Below are positions 1 through 9,263 of a DNA stretch of 64,000 nucleotides, piece by piece. How positions within the stretch are numbered: the first letter of the stretch is position 1; each line of letters opens with the position of its first letter. The notes beneath the pieces were generated by a model, which had not been told where the DNA came from, did not search any database, and worked only from the letters and a program-made list of their open reading frames with translations. The DNA comes from Chloroflexota bacterium (GTDB taxonomy: Bacteria > Chloroflexota > Anaerolineae > Anaerolineales > Villigracilaceae): the NCBI GenBank assembly GCA_016223135.1, contig JACRPQ010000017.1, forward strand, positions 62,001 through 126,000, read 5' to 3'. A program made the position numbers and the translations under genes.

Positions 1-761
1 CAGAAGCGGGCGCGGCGGACGTTGAGACCAAGCGAGCGGGCGTAGTCATCGCCGAGCAGCAGGGCGTTGAGCGGTTTCATCATGGCAAAGCCGAGCAGCA
101 GTCCCAGTATGGCAGCGGGAGCGAAGACGCGCATCTGACTCCACGTCACGCCGCCGAAACTGCCCGAAGACCACAGGCTGAAGAGCTGCACGCGTTCGGG
201 CTGGCTGAAGTAAATGAGCAGTGTGACGACGGCGCTGGCAAGGTAGCCAAACATCAGTCCAACCACCAGCAGGGTGAGGGTGTTTTGCACGCGGCGCGCA
301 ACGACCAGCACCGCTCCCAGCACCAGCCCCGCGCCCAAACTCGCCGCGATGGCGAGGGTCAGGTCGCCGAAGACGCTCAAGCCGGCGGTGAATGTGAGTG
401 TGCTGGCGGCGCCGATTCCGAGGATGACCAGCGCCACGCCAAGGCTGGCGCCGGAACTCACGCCGAGGATGAACGGGTCAGCGAGGGGGTTGCGGAAGAG
501 GGTCTGCATTTGCAAGCCCGCCGTTGAGAGCGCCGCGCCGACGAGGACAGCGGTCACGGCTTTGGGCAGGCGGAACTTGAAGAGGATGTCTGCCCAGGAG
601 GCTTTCGCAGGCGCGCCGCCGAGGAGAATCTGCGCCACCTGTTGAGGGGGAATGTTCACCGAGCCAAGCATCAGGCTGAGGGTGAATGCCAGGACGAGGA
701 GGAAAAGCAGGAGAAGAAAGAGCCAGGGGCGTAGTCCAAGTTTTGGGAAGGGGGTGGGCAT
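1..761 (-). CDS. FecCD/BtuC-family ABC importer permease (3' end outside window)
   Basis: Integral-membrane subunit of a metal-chelate or cobalamin ABC importer. The frame starts at ATG 759-761 and stays open to the window edge, so about 253 residues are visible out of a family length near 330-350. It opens with a short positively charged segment and a hydrophobic helix, followed by further membrane helices. The family signature is visible around residues 90-107 (NPLADPFILG then VSSGASLG). It lies downstream of the binding-protein gene at 1033-2301 on the same strand. The cobalamin riboswitch ahead of that gene points to corrinoid rather than ferric-siderophore import. The 271-bp gap between the two genes holds heptamer arrays. 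The ATP-binding subunit is not in the window. Confidence 0.93.
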   Translation of the reverse strand, partial: MPTPFPKLGLRPWLFLLLLFLLVLAFTLSLMLGSVNIPPQQVAQILLGGAPAKASWADILFKFRLPKAVTAVLVGAALSTAGLQMQTLFRNPLADPFILGVSSGASLGVALVILGIGAASTLTFTAGLSVFGDLTLAIAASLGAGLVLGAVLVVARRVQNTLTLLVVGLMFGYLASAVVTLLIYFSQPERVQLFSLWSSGSFGGVTWSQMRVFAPAAILGLLLGFAMMKPLNALLLGDDYARSLGLNVRRARF

Positions 762-767
762 GGGATT

Positions 768-845
768 CAGTAATCAGTGATCAGTAATCAGTTATCAGTG
801 AGCGGTGGGTGGTTTTGAGCGGATGGTGATCAGTGGTTGGTAATT
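768..845. repeat. Degenerate heptamer arrays (agtaatc and ggtaatt units)
   Basis: Directly upstream of the permease start, units such as agtaatc, agtgatc, agtaatc and agttatc follow each other with period 7. A second short run of ggtaatt, ggtaagt and agtaagt units follows. The ggtaatt type recurs at about 23.5 kb and 45.95 kb. Confidence 0.75.
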
Positions 846-867
846 GGTAAGTAGTAAGTGGGGTGTG

Positions 868-1010
868 GTCAAAGGTCGAAAGTCAAAGGTTGGATGTTGA
901 AGGTCGAAAGTCAAAGGTCGAAGGTCAAAGGTTGGAGGTTGAAGGTCGAAAGTCAAAGGTCAAAACCGTCTCTGACTTCGACGTGTGACCTTCGACTTTC
1001 GACTTGGGAT
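868..1010. repeat. Inverted pair of heptamer arrays (aaggtcg-type)
   Basis: About 13 consecutive 7-nt units of consensus RARGTYR (aaggtcg, aaagtca, aaggttg and variants) run from 871 to about 963. After a spacer, complementary units (gaccttc, gactttc, gacttgg) occupy about 987-1007. Arms and spacer could fold into a hairpin. The same unit flanks the 4HB gene at 20.5-20.9 kb. Confidence 0.8.
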
Positions 1011-1032
1011 TGGGAGTTTAGACCTTGACTTG

Positions 1033-2301
1033 TTACTTCAATTGCCTGTAATACACCAACTCGTGATCAGGCAGCAGGTCGGGGTGGAAGATTTTGATCA
1101 GGTCGGCAAGCACGAGTTCGGGGTGCGCCACCGCGCTTTCGTAGTAGTCATTGCCGCCGTTGGGGGAGGTTTTGGCATCGTTGTTCCACACGTTGCCGTT
1201 TTGGAAAGCGGCGAAGTCTGCATAGCGGGCATCGAGGGCTTTGAGGTCTTCGAGGGTTGCCACAAAGGGCAGGTTGAGCCAGAAGTCAGCCTCTTTGGCT
1301 TTTTCGAAGACGGCTTCAAAGGAGAGCGGAAGGCTGCCCGTGGAGGCATCGTCTGCCCAAAGGTAGGCGGCGCCCGCATCGGTGAGGAAGGCGGCAGCAA
1401 AGCTCTTTCCGCCTGGCACGTTCCACGTCCCTTGATAAGCGGTGCCGGTGAAGACGGTCGGTTTTTCGGTCACGCCGGCGGCAAGGGCTTTCAACTCTTC
1501 GTATTTTTGCGCCTTCGCCGCAAAGAGCGTTTCAGCTTCGGCTTCCTTGTTGAAGAACGCGGCGATGAACTTGCCCCATTCGGCACGTCCAAGCGGGGAG
1601 GTGTCCATCCATTCGGCGTTTAATACCACTTTCAAGCCCGCCTGAAGCAGAACGGGATGCGCGTCATACTCCGGCGCGCCGGAGCCGTAGGTCATGATGA
1701 GGTCCGGGGCGAGTTCGAGCGCCTTTTCCACGTTCACGCCGGAGCCGTAGCCGAGCATGGTCAATTTGCCTTCTTCCGCCATTTTCAGCACGGTCGGGTT
1801 GCTGACGTAAGTGGCGTCATCCAAACCGACGAGGCGGTCGAGCAGACCCAATTCGTCGAGGAAGGGCAGGTAGGATGTGGACATGGTGACGATGGTCTGC
1901 ACGGGGACTTCGATGATTTGCTCGTCGAGGAAGCCTTCGGGCGCGGGCGTGCCGCATTGAACGAGGACATATTCCACCGATTCGGTCGCGCCGGGATAGG
2001 GCGTGGCAACGGTCACCACTTTGTAATTGTTGTGATATTCAATGCTGAAATTTTCGGTGTAGGCAAGGGTCGCTTTTTCGGGGAAATAATCCACGTTGGG
2101 GTCGAACTGACCTTCTGCGACGCAGCCGTCGGTGAGGTTATGTTCGGGGGCGACGGCGACGGGGGCTTGCGGGGTCGGGGCAGCGGTGGCGGGGACCTCC
2201 GTCGGAGCAGGAGCAGGCGCTTCGGTCGGGGTTGAGGCGGGCGCGCAGGCTGCGAGGGCAAATGCGAACAGCAAAGTCAAAATCAGGGTCTTGCGAAGCA
2301 T
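1033..2301 (-). CDS. ABC importer substrate-binding lipoprotein, probably corrinoid (BtuF-like)
   Basis: Extracytoplasmic receptor of an ABC importer, 422 residues. The N-terminus has a lysine-containing n-region, a hydrophobic stretch and a lipobox LAAC with Cys19. A Pro/Thr/Ala-rich linker (about residues 20-55) follows and then a TroA/FecB-type periplasmic-binding fold with a repeated DLIMTYGSG-like segment and a conserved TYQG/WNVPGG region. The start is backed by a Shine-Dalgarno stretch (aggag) just upstream. A cobalamin riboswitch precedes it and a FecCD permease follows, so a corrinoid is the most economical substrate; heme or ferric-siderophore uptake is the alternative. Confidence 0.88.
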   Translation of the reverse strand: MLRKTLILTLLFAFALAACAPASTPTEAPAPAPTEVPATAAPTPQAPVAVAPEHNLTDGCVAEGQFDPNVDYFPEKATLAYTENFSIEYHNNYKVVTVATPYPGATESVEYVLVQCGTPAPEGFLDEQIIEVPVQTIVTMSTSYLPFLDELGLLDRLVGLDDATYVSNPTVLKMAEEGKLTMLGYGSGVNVEKALELAPDLIMTYGSGAPEYDAHPVLLQAGLKVVLNAEWMDTSPLGRAEWGKFIAAFFNKEAEAETLFAAKAQKYEELKALAAGVTEKPTVFTGTAYQGTWNVPGGKSFAAAFLTDAGAAYLWADDASTGSLPLSFEAVFEKAKEADFWLNLPFVATLEDLKALDARYADFAAFQNGNVWNNDAKTSPNGGNDYYESAVAHPELVLADLIKIFHPDLLPDHELVYYRQLK

Positions 2302-2371
2302 GGTTTTCTCCTAAGGTAACACGACATGAATGTCGCGGTGGTGTGGCGACATGAATATCGCCGTACAGAAT

Positions 2372-2690
<319 letters not shown>

Positions 2691-2698
2691 GGGGAAAG

Positions 2699-3940
2699 TC
2701 AATGCCGCATTGATTTTTGCTGTTTGCGCATCCAAAGCAAAACGTAAAATTTCAGCCAGCGAAACGGGTAGAGCAAATACCAATAGAGAAAGCCAAAGAA
2801 TCCGCGCGGAGCGAAGAGTATGGTTCGGGAGTTTTGATCGCGTTCAAGCCACATTTCGCCGAACGGGGTATGACGAAACTCCCTCACCCCCACCCCCCTT
2901 TCCTGTGGGAGATGAGAATCAAGATGAAGAATAAAGCATCCTTCATGCTTGAGCGACTTGACGCCCGCTCTGCCATCCACCCAAACGCGTTCGATGTGAT
3001 CGGGATGGGTGCGCTGGAGGGCATCGCGGACGGCAGTGTCGAAATCTATCAGCGTGACCTCAGGGAAGGCTTGCAAGGCTTCGGGGTGTTTGACCACGCT
3101 GTCGGCAGAGAGTCCGCCGATGAGCGCATGGGCAATGGGATAGGGAACCGGCGTCATCAGCGCCACACCGAGCGCCATGAACCATAGGGGGACGCCGGGC
3201 AGGAGGAACATGCGGCGGTTGAGTCCGCGAAGGCGGGCATAGCGAAGCAATAAGTCGGCATAGGTGTAAATATGCGCTCCGCCGATTTCGAAAACTCCGC
3301 CGCGCCCGTTGGGGTTGGTTAGCGCGGCGAGGAGGTAGTCAATGACGTTTTGGATGGCGATGGGCTGCGACTTGTTCTTCAGCCAGAGGGGACCCGGCAC
3401 GAGCGGAAACAACTCGGTCATAAAGCGGATCATTTCAAAGGAAATGCTGCCGGAGCCGGCAATGACGCCGGCGCGAAATTCAGTGACCGGCACCTTTCCC
3501 TGCCGCAAGACCTTCCCGGTCTCGATGCGTGAGCGCATGTGCGGGGCGAGGTGCTGTTCGGGGTCTGCCAATCCGCCGAGGTAGATGATGTGTTTCACAC
3601 CGGCGCGCTCTGCGGCTGATGCAAAAGCGCGGGCGGCTTCCAGTTCGAGGGCAGTGTAGCCGCGTCCGTGCGCCATGTTGTGGACGAGATAATAGGCGGT
3701 GTGAACACCCTCAAGGGCGCGGGGGAGGGTGTCGGGGAGAGTGACGTCCGCGTGGACTATCTCAATTTGGTCGAACCAGGCGCGCCCGTAGAGACGACGC
3801 GGTTCCCGGGCGAGGGCGCGGACACGGCAGTCGGAATCCAACAGGCGGGGAATCAGTCGGCTGGCAATGTATCCAGTGGCGCCGGTAACGAGGATGAGGG
3901 GAGAAGTCAAAGAATCCACTTTCCACTCTACTTTCCACAA
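2699..3940 (-). CDS. SDR-fold NAD(P)-binding protein with eroded DUF2867 domain
   Basis: Predicted nucleoside-diphosphate-sugar-epimerase-like protein (COG0702 type), up to 413 residues. Rossmann motif VTGATGYIASRL lies near residues 18-29, with the YLVH and YLGGLADP blocks of the family. The C-terminus keeps the end of a DUF2867 domain (APRGFFGFLYWYLLYPF), but about 75 residues present in the paralogue next door are missing. They are replaced by a short stretch encoded by a G/C-rich low-complexity sequence (about 2880-2916). The first codon given is TTG at 3940; GTG at 3919 or an internal TTG would also keep the Rossmann domain. The upstream region is a small repeat hairpin. The catalytic role is unknown. 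Confidence 0.85.
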   Translation of the reverse strand: MWKVEWKVDSLTSPLILVTGATGYIASRLIPRLLDSDCRVRALAREPRRLYGRAWFDQIEIVHADVTLPDTLPRALEGVHTAYYLVHNMAHGRGYTALELEAARAFASAAERAGVKHIIYLGGLADPEQHLAPHMRSRIETGKVLRQGKVPVTEFRAGVIAGSGSISFEMIRFMTELFPLVPGPLWLKNKSQPIAIQNVIDYLLAALTNPNGRGGVFEIGGAHIYTYADLLLRYARLRGLNRRMFLLPGVPLWFMALGVALMTPVPYPIAHALIGGLSADSVVKHPEALQAFPEVTLIDFDTAVRDALQRTHPDHIERVWVDGRAGVKSLKHEGCFILHLDSHLPQERGVGVREFRHTPFGEMWLERDQNSRTILFAPRGFFGFLYWYLLYPFRWLKFYVLLWMRKQQKSMRH

Positions 3941-3957
3941 AAGTGGAAAGTAGAAAG
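3917..3957. repeat. Short inverted heptamer array at a gene start
   Basis: ccactttccactctactttccac, written here only by its units ccacttt, ccactct and actttcc, is followed by four A residues and the complementary gtggaaagtagaaag. The perfect arms CTACTTTCCAC/GTGGAAAGTAG cover the start region of the SDR gene and contain its candidate TTG/GTG starts. Confidence 0.6.
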
Positions 3958-3961
3958 CAGG

Positions 3962-5419
3962 CTAATGTGCGAGGACACGCGCCCTCGATGCCAGCCGATT
4001 GGTCAGCCCGTCGAAGATGAATTTGTGGAAGGGCCACATGGCATACCAGTAGGCAAAGCCAAAAAAGCCGTGCGGCGCAAAGTAGGCGGTGACGGTGAAG
4101 AGGGTTTTTCCATCCTGCGGGTCGGAGCGGAATTCGAGCCAGGCTTTGCCGGGCAGTTTCATTTCGGCGCGCAAACGCAGGAGGCGGTTCGCTTCCACTT
4201 GTTCGACGCGCCAAAAATCGAGCGCCTCGCCCGCGCGGATTTCATCGGGATGCCGCCGCCCGCGCCTCAACCCCACGCCGCCCACCGCTTTGTCCAGCCA
4301 GCCGCGCATTGCCCACGCCCAATCCATGTAGAGCCAGCCGCGCCCGCCGCCGATGCCCATGTAGGAACGGAAGACCGCTTCGAGCGGAAGGTCGAGAAGC
4401 GCCTGCCGTCTCTCGATGAACATGCCGTCTTCAACGGTGAAGGTGTAGGGCTTGACTTCGCCGGCAGTGGTGACGAGCGCATCCGCCCAACTGGTTTCGA
4501 CGTTGTCGCGCTGAATGCGTCCCAGCGCCAGATGGACGGCGGTGCGAAAGTCTATGGGATGGATGCGCGGGAAGAGCGCCCGCGCCGCTTCATCCCGGAC
4601 GATGAGATTCGCGCGCAGACCCTCAATCAGCGGCAGCACCAGACGCCAATGCAGCGGCGTGACCATGTGCACCCAATAAGCGGAAAGGCGCGGCGCATGG
4701 AACGGCGTGCGAATGAGGTAACGTTTGAGTCCGCGCTCTCTGGCGTATTCGAGGAGCATCTCGGCGTAGGTCAGGCGGTTCGGACCGCCGATTTCGATCA
4801 GCCTGCCAACCGCTTGCGGCGTATGCAGGGCGGCGATGAGGTATGCCAGCACATCGCGAATGGCAATGGGCTGTGCTTGTGAGAAGAACCAAGCCGGGCA
4901 GATGAGCAGCGGCTCGCGCTCGCTCAAATAGCGGATCATCTCGAACAGCGTCGAGCCGGAGCCGACAATCATGCCCGCACGGAATTCGGTGACCGGCACG
5001 CCGCTGGCGCGCAGAATGTAACCGCTCTCGTGGCGGGCGCGCAGGTAGGGGGAGAGGTCGGCGGTGGGGTCCACCAATTCGCCGAGGTAGATGATGTGTT
5101 CCACTCCCGCCTGACGGGCGGCGTCGGCGAAGTGGCGCGCCATGGTCAGGTCGCGTTCGGCGTTGACCCTGCCTCCCTGCTTGCCGTGGATGAGATAGTA
5201 CGCCGTTGAGACGCCGCGCAGGGCTTCGGTCAGCGTGGAGGGAATGAGCGCGTCGCCGGTCACGACCTCGACCTTGTCCAGCCAGGGACGTCCGTACAGA
5301 CGCGCCGGGTCGCGCACGAGGACGCGCACGCGGTGCCCGGCTTCGATGAGACGCGGCACCAGCCGCCCGCCGACATAGCCGGTTGCGCCAGTAACCAGGA
5401 TGGGTTTGGAGAGAGACAT
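3962..5419 (-). CDS. SDR-fold NAD(P)-binding protein with full DUF2867 domain
   Basis: Paralogue of the gene immediately downstream; about 485 residues from the ATG at 5419 (a GTG at 5434 is possible). The N-terminus is a Rossmann fold with VTGATGYVGGRLVPRL near residue 8 and family blocks YYLIHG, IIYLGELVDP and TEFRAGMIVGSGS. The C-terminal third is a DUF2867 domain ending in APHGFFGFAYWYAMWPFHKFIF. Related proteins are annotated as NAD(P)H-binding or epimerase-like; a substrate cannot be named. The two genes are about 20 bp apart and probably arose by tandem duplication. Confidence 0.9.
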   Translation of the reverse strand: MSLSKPILVTGATGYVGGRLVPRLIEAGHRVRVLVRDPARLYGRPWLDKVEVVTGDALIPSTLTEALRGVSTAYYLIHGKQGGRVNAERDLTMARHFADAARQAGVEHIIYLGELVDPTADLSPYLRARHESGYILRASGVPVTEFRAGMIVGSGSTLFEMIRYLSEREPLLICPAWFFSQAQPIAIRDVLAYLIAALHTPQAVGRLIEIGGPNRLTYAEMLLEYARERGLKRYLIRTPFHAPRLSAYWVHMVTPLHWRLVLPLIEGLRANLIVRDEAARALFPRIHPIDFRTAVHLALGRIQRDNVETSWADALVTTAGEVKPYTFTVEDGMFIERRQALLDLPLEAVFRSYMGIGGGRGWLYMDWAWAMRGWLDKAVGGVGLRRGRRHPDEIRAGEALDFWRVEQVEANRLLRLRAEMKLPGKAWLEFRSDPQDGKTLFTVTAYFAPHGFFGFAYWYAMWPFHKFIFDGLTNRLASRARVLAH

Positions 5420-5460
5420 TTTTGTCACAGACACCGAGACACGAACATTTTGTTTTTTTC

Positions 5461-5567
5461 TTCTTTACCGTACACAGAAACCCTCAAGGTCTGCTTTCCC
5501 TTCGCGAATTTGAGAATTTCCAAAAAGACCTTTAGGGTTTTTCACGAGAGAAATGTACGGTAGAGAG
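5461..5567. mobile_element. Family-2 hairpin element, copy 1
   Basis: About 107 bp with terminal TTTACCGTAC/GTACGGTA and an inner inverted pair AAACCCTCAAGGTCT/AGACCTTTAGGGTTTTT. Almost identical copies lie at 18294-18400 and 38437-38535. It sits between the SDR gene and comEC and has no coding capacity. Confidence 0.8.
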
Positions 5568-5716
5568 GTCAAAATCAAAGCCGAACTCAAGAAACCTGCG
5601 GGACGTTCTGTGTAAGGTGAGTTTTTGAGCCTTGCTGAAGTTATGTCTCGGTGATTCAGCCTTTCGTTTCAATTTTATCCTGCTACCTTAATTCCATGCT
5701 ATGATACGCGGCATCC

Positions 5717-8167
5717 ATGCAGGCAGAACAGCCCTCCCTTTCCCTGCGCGAACGATTGACCGCCCAGCCGCCGCTGATGTGGTTTTCGCTTGCCTTTCTC
5801 GGCGGTATTGTGCTGGGCAGGCTGGTCTCGCTTCCGCTGTGGGGATGGGGACTCTTTGCTCTGTACTTCCTTCTGCTTGCCATCCTTGCCCGCTTCTTGC
5901 CGACCTTCCACTTTCCACTTGCCACTTTTATATTCATCCTTCTCATCGCCGCCTCCCTCGGCGCGGCGCGGTATCAATTCTCCGTCCCCCGCTTTGATGC
6001 GTTCCACATCGCCTTTTACAACGACCGTAATTACGATTTACTAATTACTGGTTACCTTATAGAGCCTCCCGATTACCGCGATACTTATACCAACCTCCGC
6101 ATTCAAGTGACCAAAGTGGACACCGGCGACGGCGATCTCGAAGCCGCCGGCTTGCTGCTTGTGCGCGTTCCCGCCAATCAGATTTTTGAATACGGGCAAA
6201 TGGTGCGCCTGCGCGGCAAAGTAAAGACCCCGCCCGAAAACGAAGATTTCTCCTACCGTGAGTATCTCGCCAGGCAGGGCATTCATTCGTACATGCCCAC
6301 TGCGGCTGTCACGGTTCTGCCCAAACAGGCAGGAAACCCGCTCCTGCGCGCGTTATATGCGTTCAAGGAACGTTCGCTGACCAACATTTACCGCCTCTTC
6401 CCCGACCCGGAAGCGTCCCTTTTGGCGGGCATCCTGCTGGGGGTGGATACGGGTCTCACGAAGGAACTCCAGCAAGCCTTCAAGAACACCGGCACGGCGC
6501 ACATTATCGCCATTTCGGGCTTCAACATCAGCATCATTGCAGGCATCTTCATCACCTTCTTCAGCCGTTTTCTTGGCGAGCGGAAAGGCGCGGCGCTGGC
6601 GGTCATTGCCATCGTCCTCTACACGGCGCTGGTCGGCGGCGATGCGGCGGTGGTGCGCGCCGCCATCATGGGGACTCTGGCTTTGCTGGCAAGGCAGGTC
6701 GGACGACGGCAGGTCGCTTTGAATACTCTGCTGGCGGTGGCGCTGCTCATGTGCCTGTGGAATCCGCGCTACGTTTGGGATGTGGGCTTCCAACTCTCGT
6801 TCTTCGCCACGCTGGGGCTGATTCTTTACGCCCAGCCGTTTTCCGAATTTGCGAATAGAATCATCACAAGGTATCTTCCAAGTTCCACAGGCGAAAGAGC
6901 CGCCAAATTGTTCTCCGAATTCGTCCTGCTCACCCTCGCCGCTCAACTGACCACCCTTCCCATCATGGCATATCACTTTCAACGCATCTCGCTCGTTTCA
7001 TTCATCGCCAATCCGTTCATCCTGCCCGCCCAGCCGGCGGTGATGATCCTTGGCGGGCTGGCGGTTCTGCTCAGCCACCTGTGGTTTGCGCTCGGGCAGG
7101 CGGCGGCGTGGATTGCCCTGCCCTTCGTCGTGTACACCATCCGCATTGTGGAATTGTTCGACCGCGTGCCGCACGGCACACTCTATTTGGGGGATTTCTC
7201 GGTCTGGTTCGCGGTTTTATTCTATGCGGCGCTTTTCGCGCTGACCTTTCTCTTCGCTCAGGGCGGCGCCGTTGGCTGGTCCAATTTCAAGGGGTGGATT
7301 CGCTCCCTCGAGCAGAAAGCAGGCGCGGTCGGAGTCGGAGGCGGAATCATCCTCCTCGCCGTCGCCCTGCTGTTGACCTGGCGCGCCGCCTCCGCCATCC
7401 CCGATGGACGTCTGCACGTCACCTTTTTGGATGCCGGCTCCGCAGATGGGATTCTCATCCAAACGCCGTCGGGTAGGAAAATTTTGATCAACGGCGGAGA
7501 GAGCGTAACAAAGTTGGCGGATCAGTTAGGCAGGCGCATTTCATCGTTTGACCGCAAACTGGACTGGCTGGTGGTTGCATCCACCGAGGAGGAACAGGTC
7601 GCTGCCCTGCCGCGCGTGCTGGAGCGTTATCCGCCGGGCGCGGTGTGGTGGAGCGGCAACCGTCAGGCTTCGTTTTCGGCGGGCATTTTGAATGAGTATC
7701 TCTCGATCAAGGGCATTCCCGTCACCGAGGCAAAAAGTGGGCAAGTGCTCGACTTGGGCGACGGCGCTACGCTGACGGCGCTGACGACAGGTCCGCGCGG
7801 GGCGGTGCTGCTGTTGGAATATCACAACTTCCGGGCGATGCTGCCAATAGGCATGAGTTTTGATGCGCTGGATGAACTGGGGTATGGAGAAGACTTGGGC
7901 GGCGTGAGCGTTCTGCTGCTGGCAGATTCGGGATACGCCCCCTCCAACCCTGAAGACTGGATTGTCAATCTCAATCCTGCATTGGTCGTATTGAGCGTCG
8001 CCGCCGCCGACCCCAATGGCTTACCCGACAGCGACACTCTCGAAGCCGTGAAAGATTACGCCATCCTGCGCACGGACCAGAACGGCTGGATTGAAATTTC
8101 CACCGACGGCGTGCAAATGTGGGTCAATGTGGAGCGCACGCCGCCGCTCCCAACCGAAACGCCCTAG
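5717..8167 (+). CDS. comEC: ComEC/Rec2-family DNA internalisation protein with degenerate MBL domain
   Basis: Multi-pass membrane channel for uptake of single-stranded DNA in natural transformation, 816 residues. In order: N-terminal helices and an OB-like region (about 1-200), the Competence domain (about 215-520; GTAHIIAISGFNISIIAGIF shows its signature), and a C-terminal beta-lactamase-like domain from about residue 570 (VTFLDAGSADGILI, LINGG). The metal-binding HxHxDH expected after the DWLVV strand is replaced by ASTEEEQ, so metal-dependent nuclease activity is doubtful. Residues around 63-75 are encoded by a heptamer array (accttcc, actttcc, acttgcc) inside a membrane helix. A TATGAT box lies 11 nt upstream of the ATG. 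Confidence 0.93.
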   Translation: MQAEQPSLSLRERLTAQPPLMWFSLAFLGGIVLGRLVSLPLWGWGLFALYFLLLAILARFLPTFHFPLATFIFILLIAASLGAARYQFSVPRFDAFHIAFYNDRNYDLLITGYLIEPPDYRDTYTNLRIQVTKVDTGDGDLEAAGLLLVRVPANQIFEYGQMVRLRGKVKTPPENEDFSYREYLARQGIHSYMPTAAVTVLPKQAGNPLLRALYAFKERSLTNIYRLFPDPEASLLAGILLGVDTGLTKELQQAFKNTGTAHIIAISGFNISIIAGIFITFFSRFLGERKGAALAVIAIVLYTALVGGDAAVVRAAIMGTLALLARQVGRRQVALNTLLAVALLMCLWNPRYVWDVGFQLSFFATLGLILYAQPFSEFANRIITRYLPSSTGERAAKLFSEFVLLTLAAQLTTLPIMAYHFQRISLVSFIANPFILPAQPAVMILGGLAVLLSHLWFALGQAAAWIALPFVVYTIRIVELFDRVPHGTLYLGDFSVWFAVLFYAALFALTFLFAQGGAVGWSNFKGWIRSLEQKAGAVGVGGGIILLAVALLLTWRAASAIPDGRLHVTFLDAGSADGILIQTPSGRKILINGGESVTKLADQLGRRISSFDRKLDWLVVASTEEEQVAALPRVLERYPPGAVWWSGNRQASFSAGILNEYLSIKGIPVTEAKSGQVLDLGDGATLTALTTGPRGAVLLLEYHNFRAMLPIGMSFDALDELGYGEDLGGVSVLLLADSGYAPSNPEDWIVNLNPALVVLSVAAADPNGLPDSDTLEAVKDYAILRTDQNGWIEISTDGVQMWVNVERTPPLPTETP

Positions 8168-8171
8168 AGGT

Positions 8172-9263
8172 TCACGTCAGCGCATTCAAAGCGGCGACAA
8201 ACATTTCCGCCATTCGTTCGAGGTTGATTTCTTCCCTGACAATCCGATAGGATTCCGCCCCCATGCGGCGCAGGCGCGCCGGGTCTGAGAGCGCGTCTTT
8301 GATTGAAGCTACCAGCGCCTCGAAATCGTCCGGCGGAATCTGCCAGCCGTTGGCGGGGCGGACGAGGTCGTCCTGTGTGCCGTCGCCCTGCGCCACGATG
8401 ACGGGCAGACCGTAACTCATCGCCTCCTGAACTGCCAGCCCGCCGGTTCCCGGCAGGACAAAAAGGTCTGCCGCCTCGAAAAAGGGCTTTAACTCCGCTC
8501 CATGCCTTGCCCCGACAAACTCCGCCTGCGGGTACACGTCTTTGGCGAGCGCTTCGAGCGCGGCGCGTTCGGGTCCATCGCCCACGATGACCAGCCGCAC
8601 GTTTTGAATCGCGGCGCAGGCGCGCAGGAGGAAATCCACCCGCTTTCGTGCTTGCAGTCTGCCCACGAAGAGAATGACGGGGCGCCGGTCAAAGGTCAAC
8701 GGGCGGGAGGGGAGCGGATGGGAAGGCGCAGGGGAAACGGCGTTGTATGCCACGAAGATTTTGTCGCGCGGGAAGCCGAGGGCGGCGTATTCCTCCGCGC
8801 CGCGGCGGCTGTAGGTAATCAGCGCGTCGAAGCGGCGCAGGGAGGAGAGTCGGCGCAGTTGGCGGAATCGGGCTAGAGGTCCAGAGAGAGGCGGCGCGCC
8901 CAATCCCCAGCCGATGACCGGGCGATGGCGGGCGTGCATCCAACGGATGACAGCGGAGGTGGAGAGACAGCGCGGGTTGGCATCCACAATCAGGGCATCG
9001 GGGTTTTGTTCTTCGAGCCAGTCCAGCACTCCGCTTTGATAAAACAAATACAATGCGCCGTCGAAGATGTGAATGTTTTGACCCAAACGGTATTGGGCAA
9101 TCTGCAATTGGCTGGCAGTGGCAATGCCTTCATTGGGGCGCGGCAGACCTGTGAACAGACTCATGCCCCCATCGCAGGCGGAGGCGAGCAGGTCAAAGAA
9201 GGGAACGCGGTAAGTGGGAAGAACGCGCTGTTGAACGGCAAGTTTGCCGGAGAAACGATTCAT
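8172..9263 (-). CDS. GT4-type glycosyltransferase
   Basis: Retaining glycosyltransferase of GT-B fold, 363 residues, likely acting at the cytoplasmic membrane face on a surface glycan or glycolipid. The C-terminal domain shows VILFVGRLQARKRVDFLL (about 192-209), a VIVGDGPE nucleotide-sugar block, and LPGTGGLAVQEAMSYGLPVI containing the E(x7)E-type region. It ends 4 bp from the convergent comEC gene. Its ATG overlaps the stop of a 23-codon ORF, which follows the other glycosyltransferase gene, so the three form one minus-strand transcription unit. Donor and acceptor cannot be told from sequence. Confidence 0.9.
   Translation of the reverse strand: MNRFSGKLAVQQRVLPTYRVPFFDLLASACDGGMSLFTGLPRPNEGIATASQLQIAQYRLGQNIHIFDGALYLFYQSGVLDWLEEQNPDALIVDANPRCLSTSAVIRWMHARHRPVIGWGLGAPPLSGPLARFRQLRRLSSLRRFDALITYSRRGAEEYAALGFPRDKIFVAYNAVSPAPSHPLPSRPLTFDRRPVILFVGRLQARKRVDFLLRACAAIQNVRLVIVGDGPERAALEALAKDVYPQAEFVGARHGAELKPFFEAADLFVLPGTGGLAVQEAMSYGLPVIVAQGDGTQDDLVRPANGWQIPPDDFEALVASIKDALSDPARLRRMGAESYRIVREEINLERMAEMFVAALNALT

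Noticed and set aside
768..1010. CRISPR array
   Set aside because: Units are 7 nt, degenerate and directly adjacent, without spacers; no cas genes are in the window.
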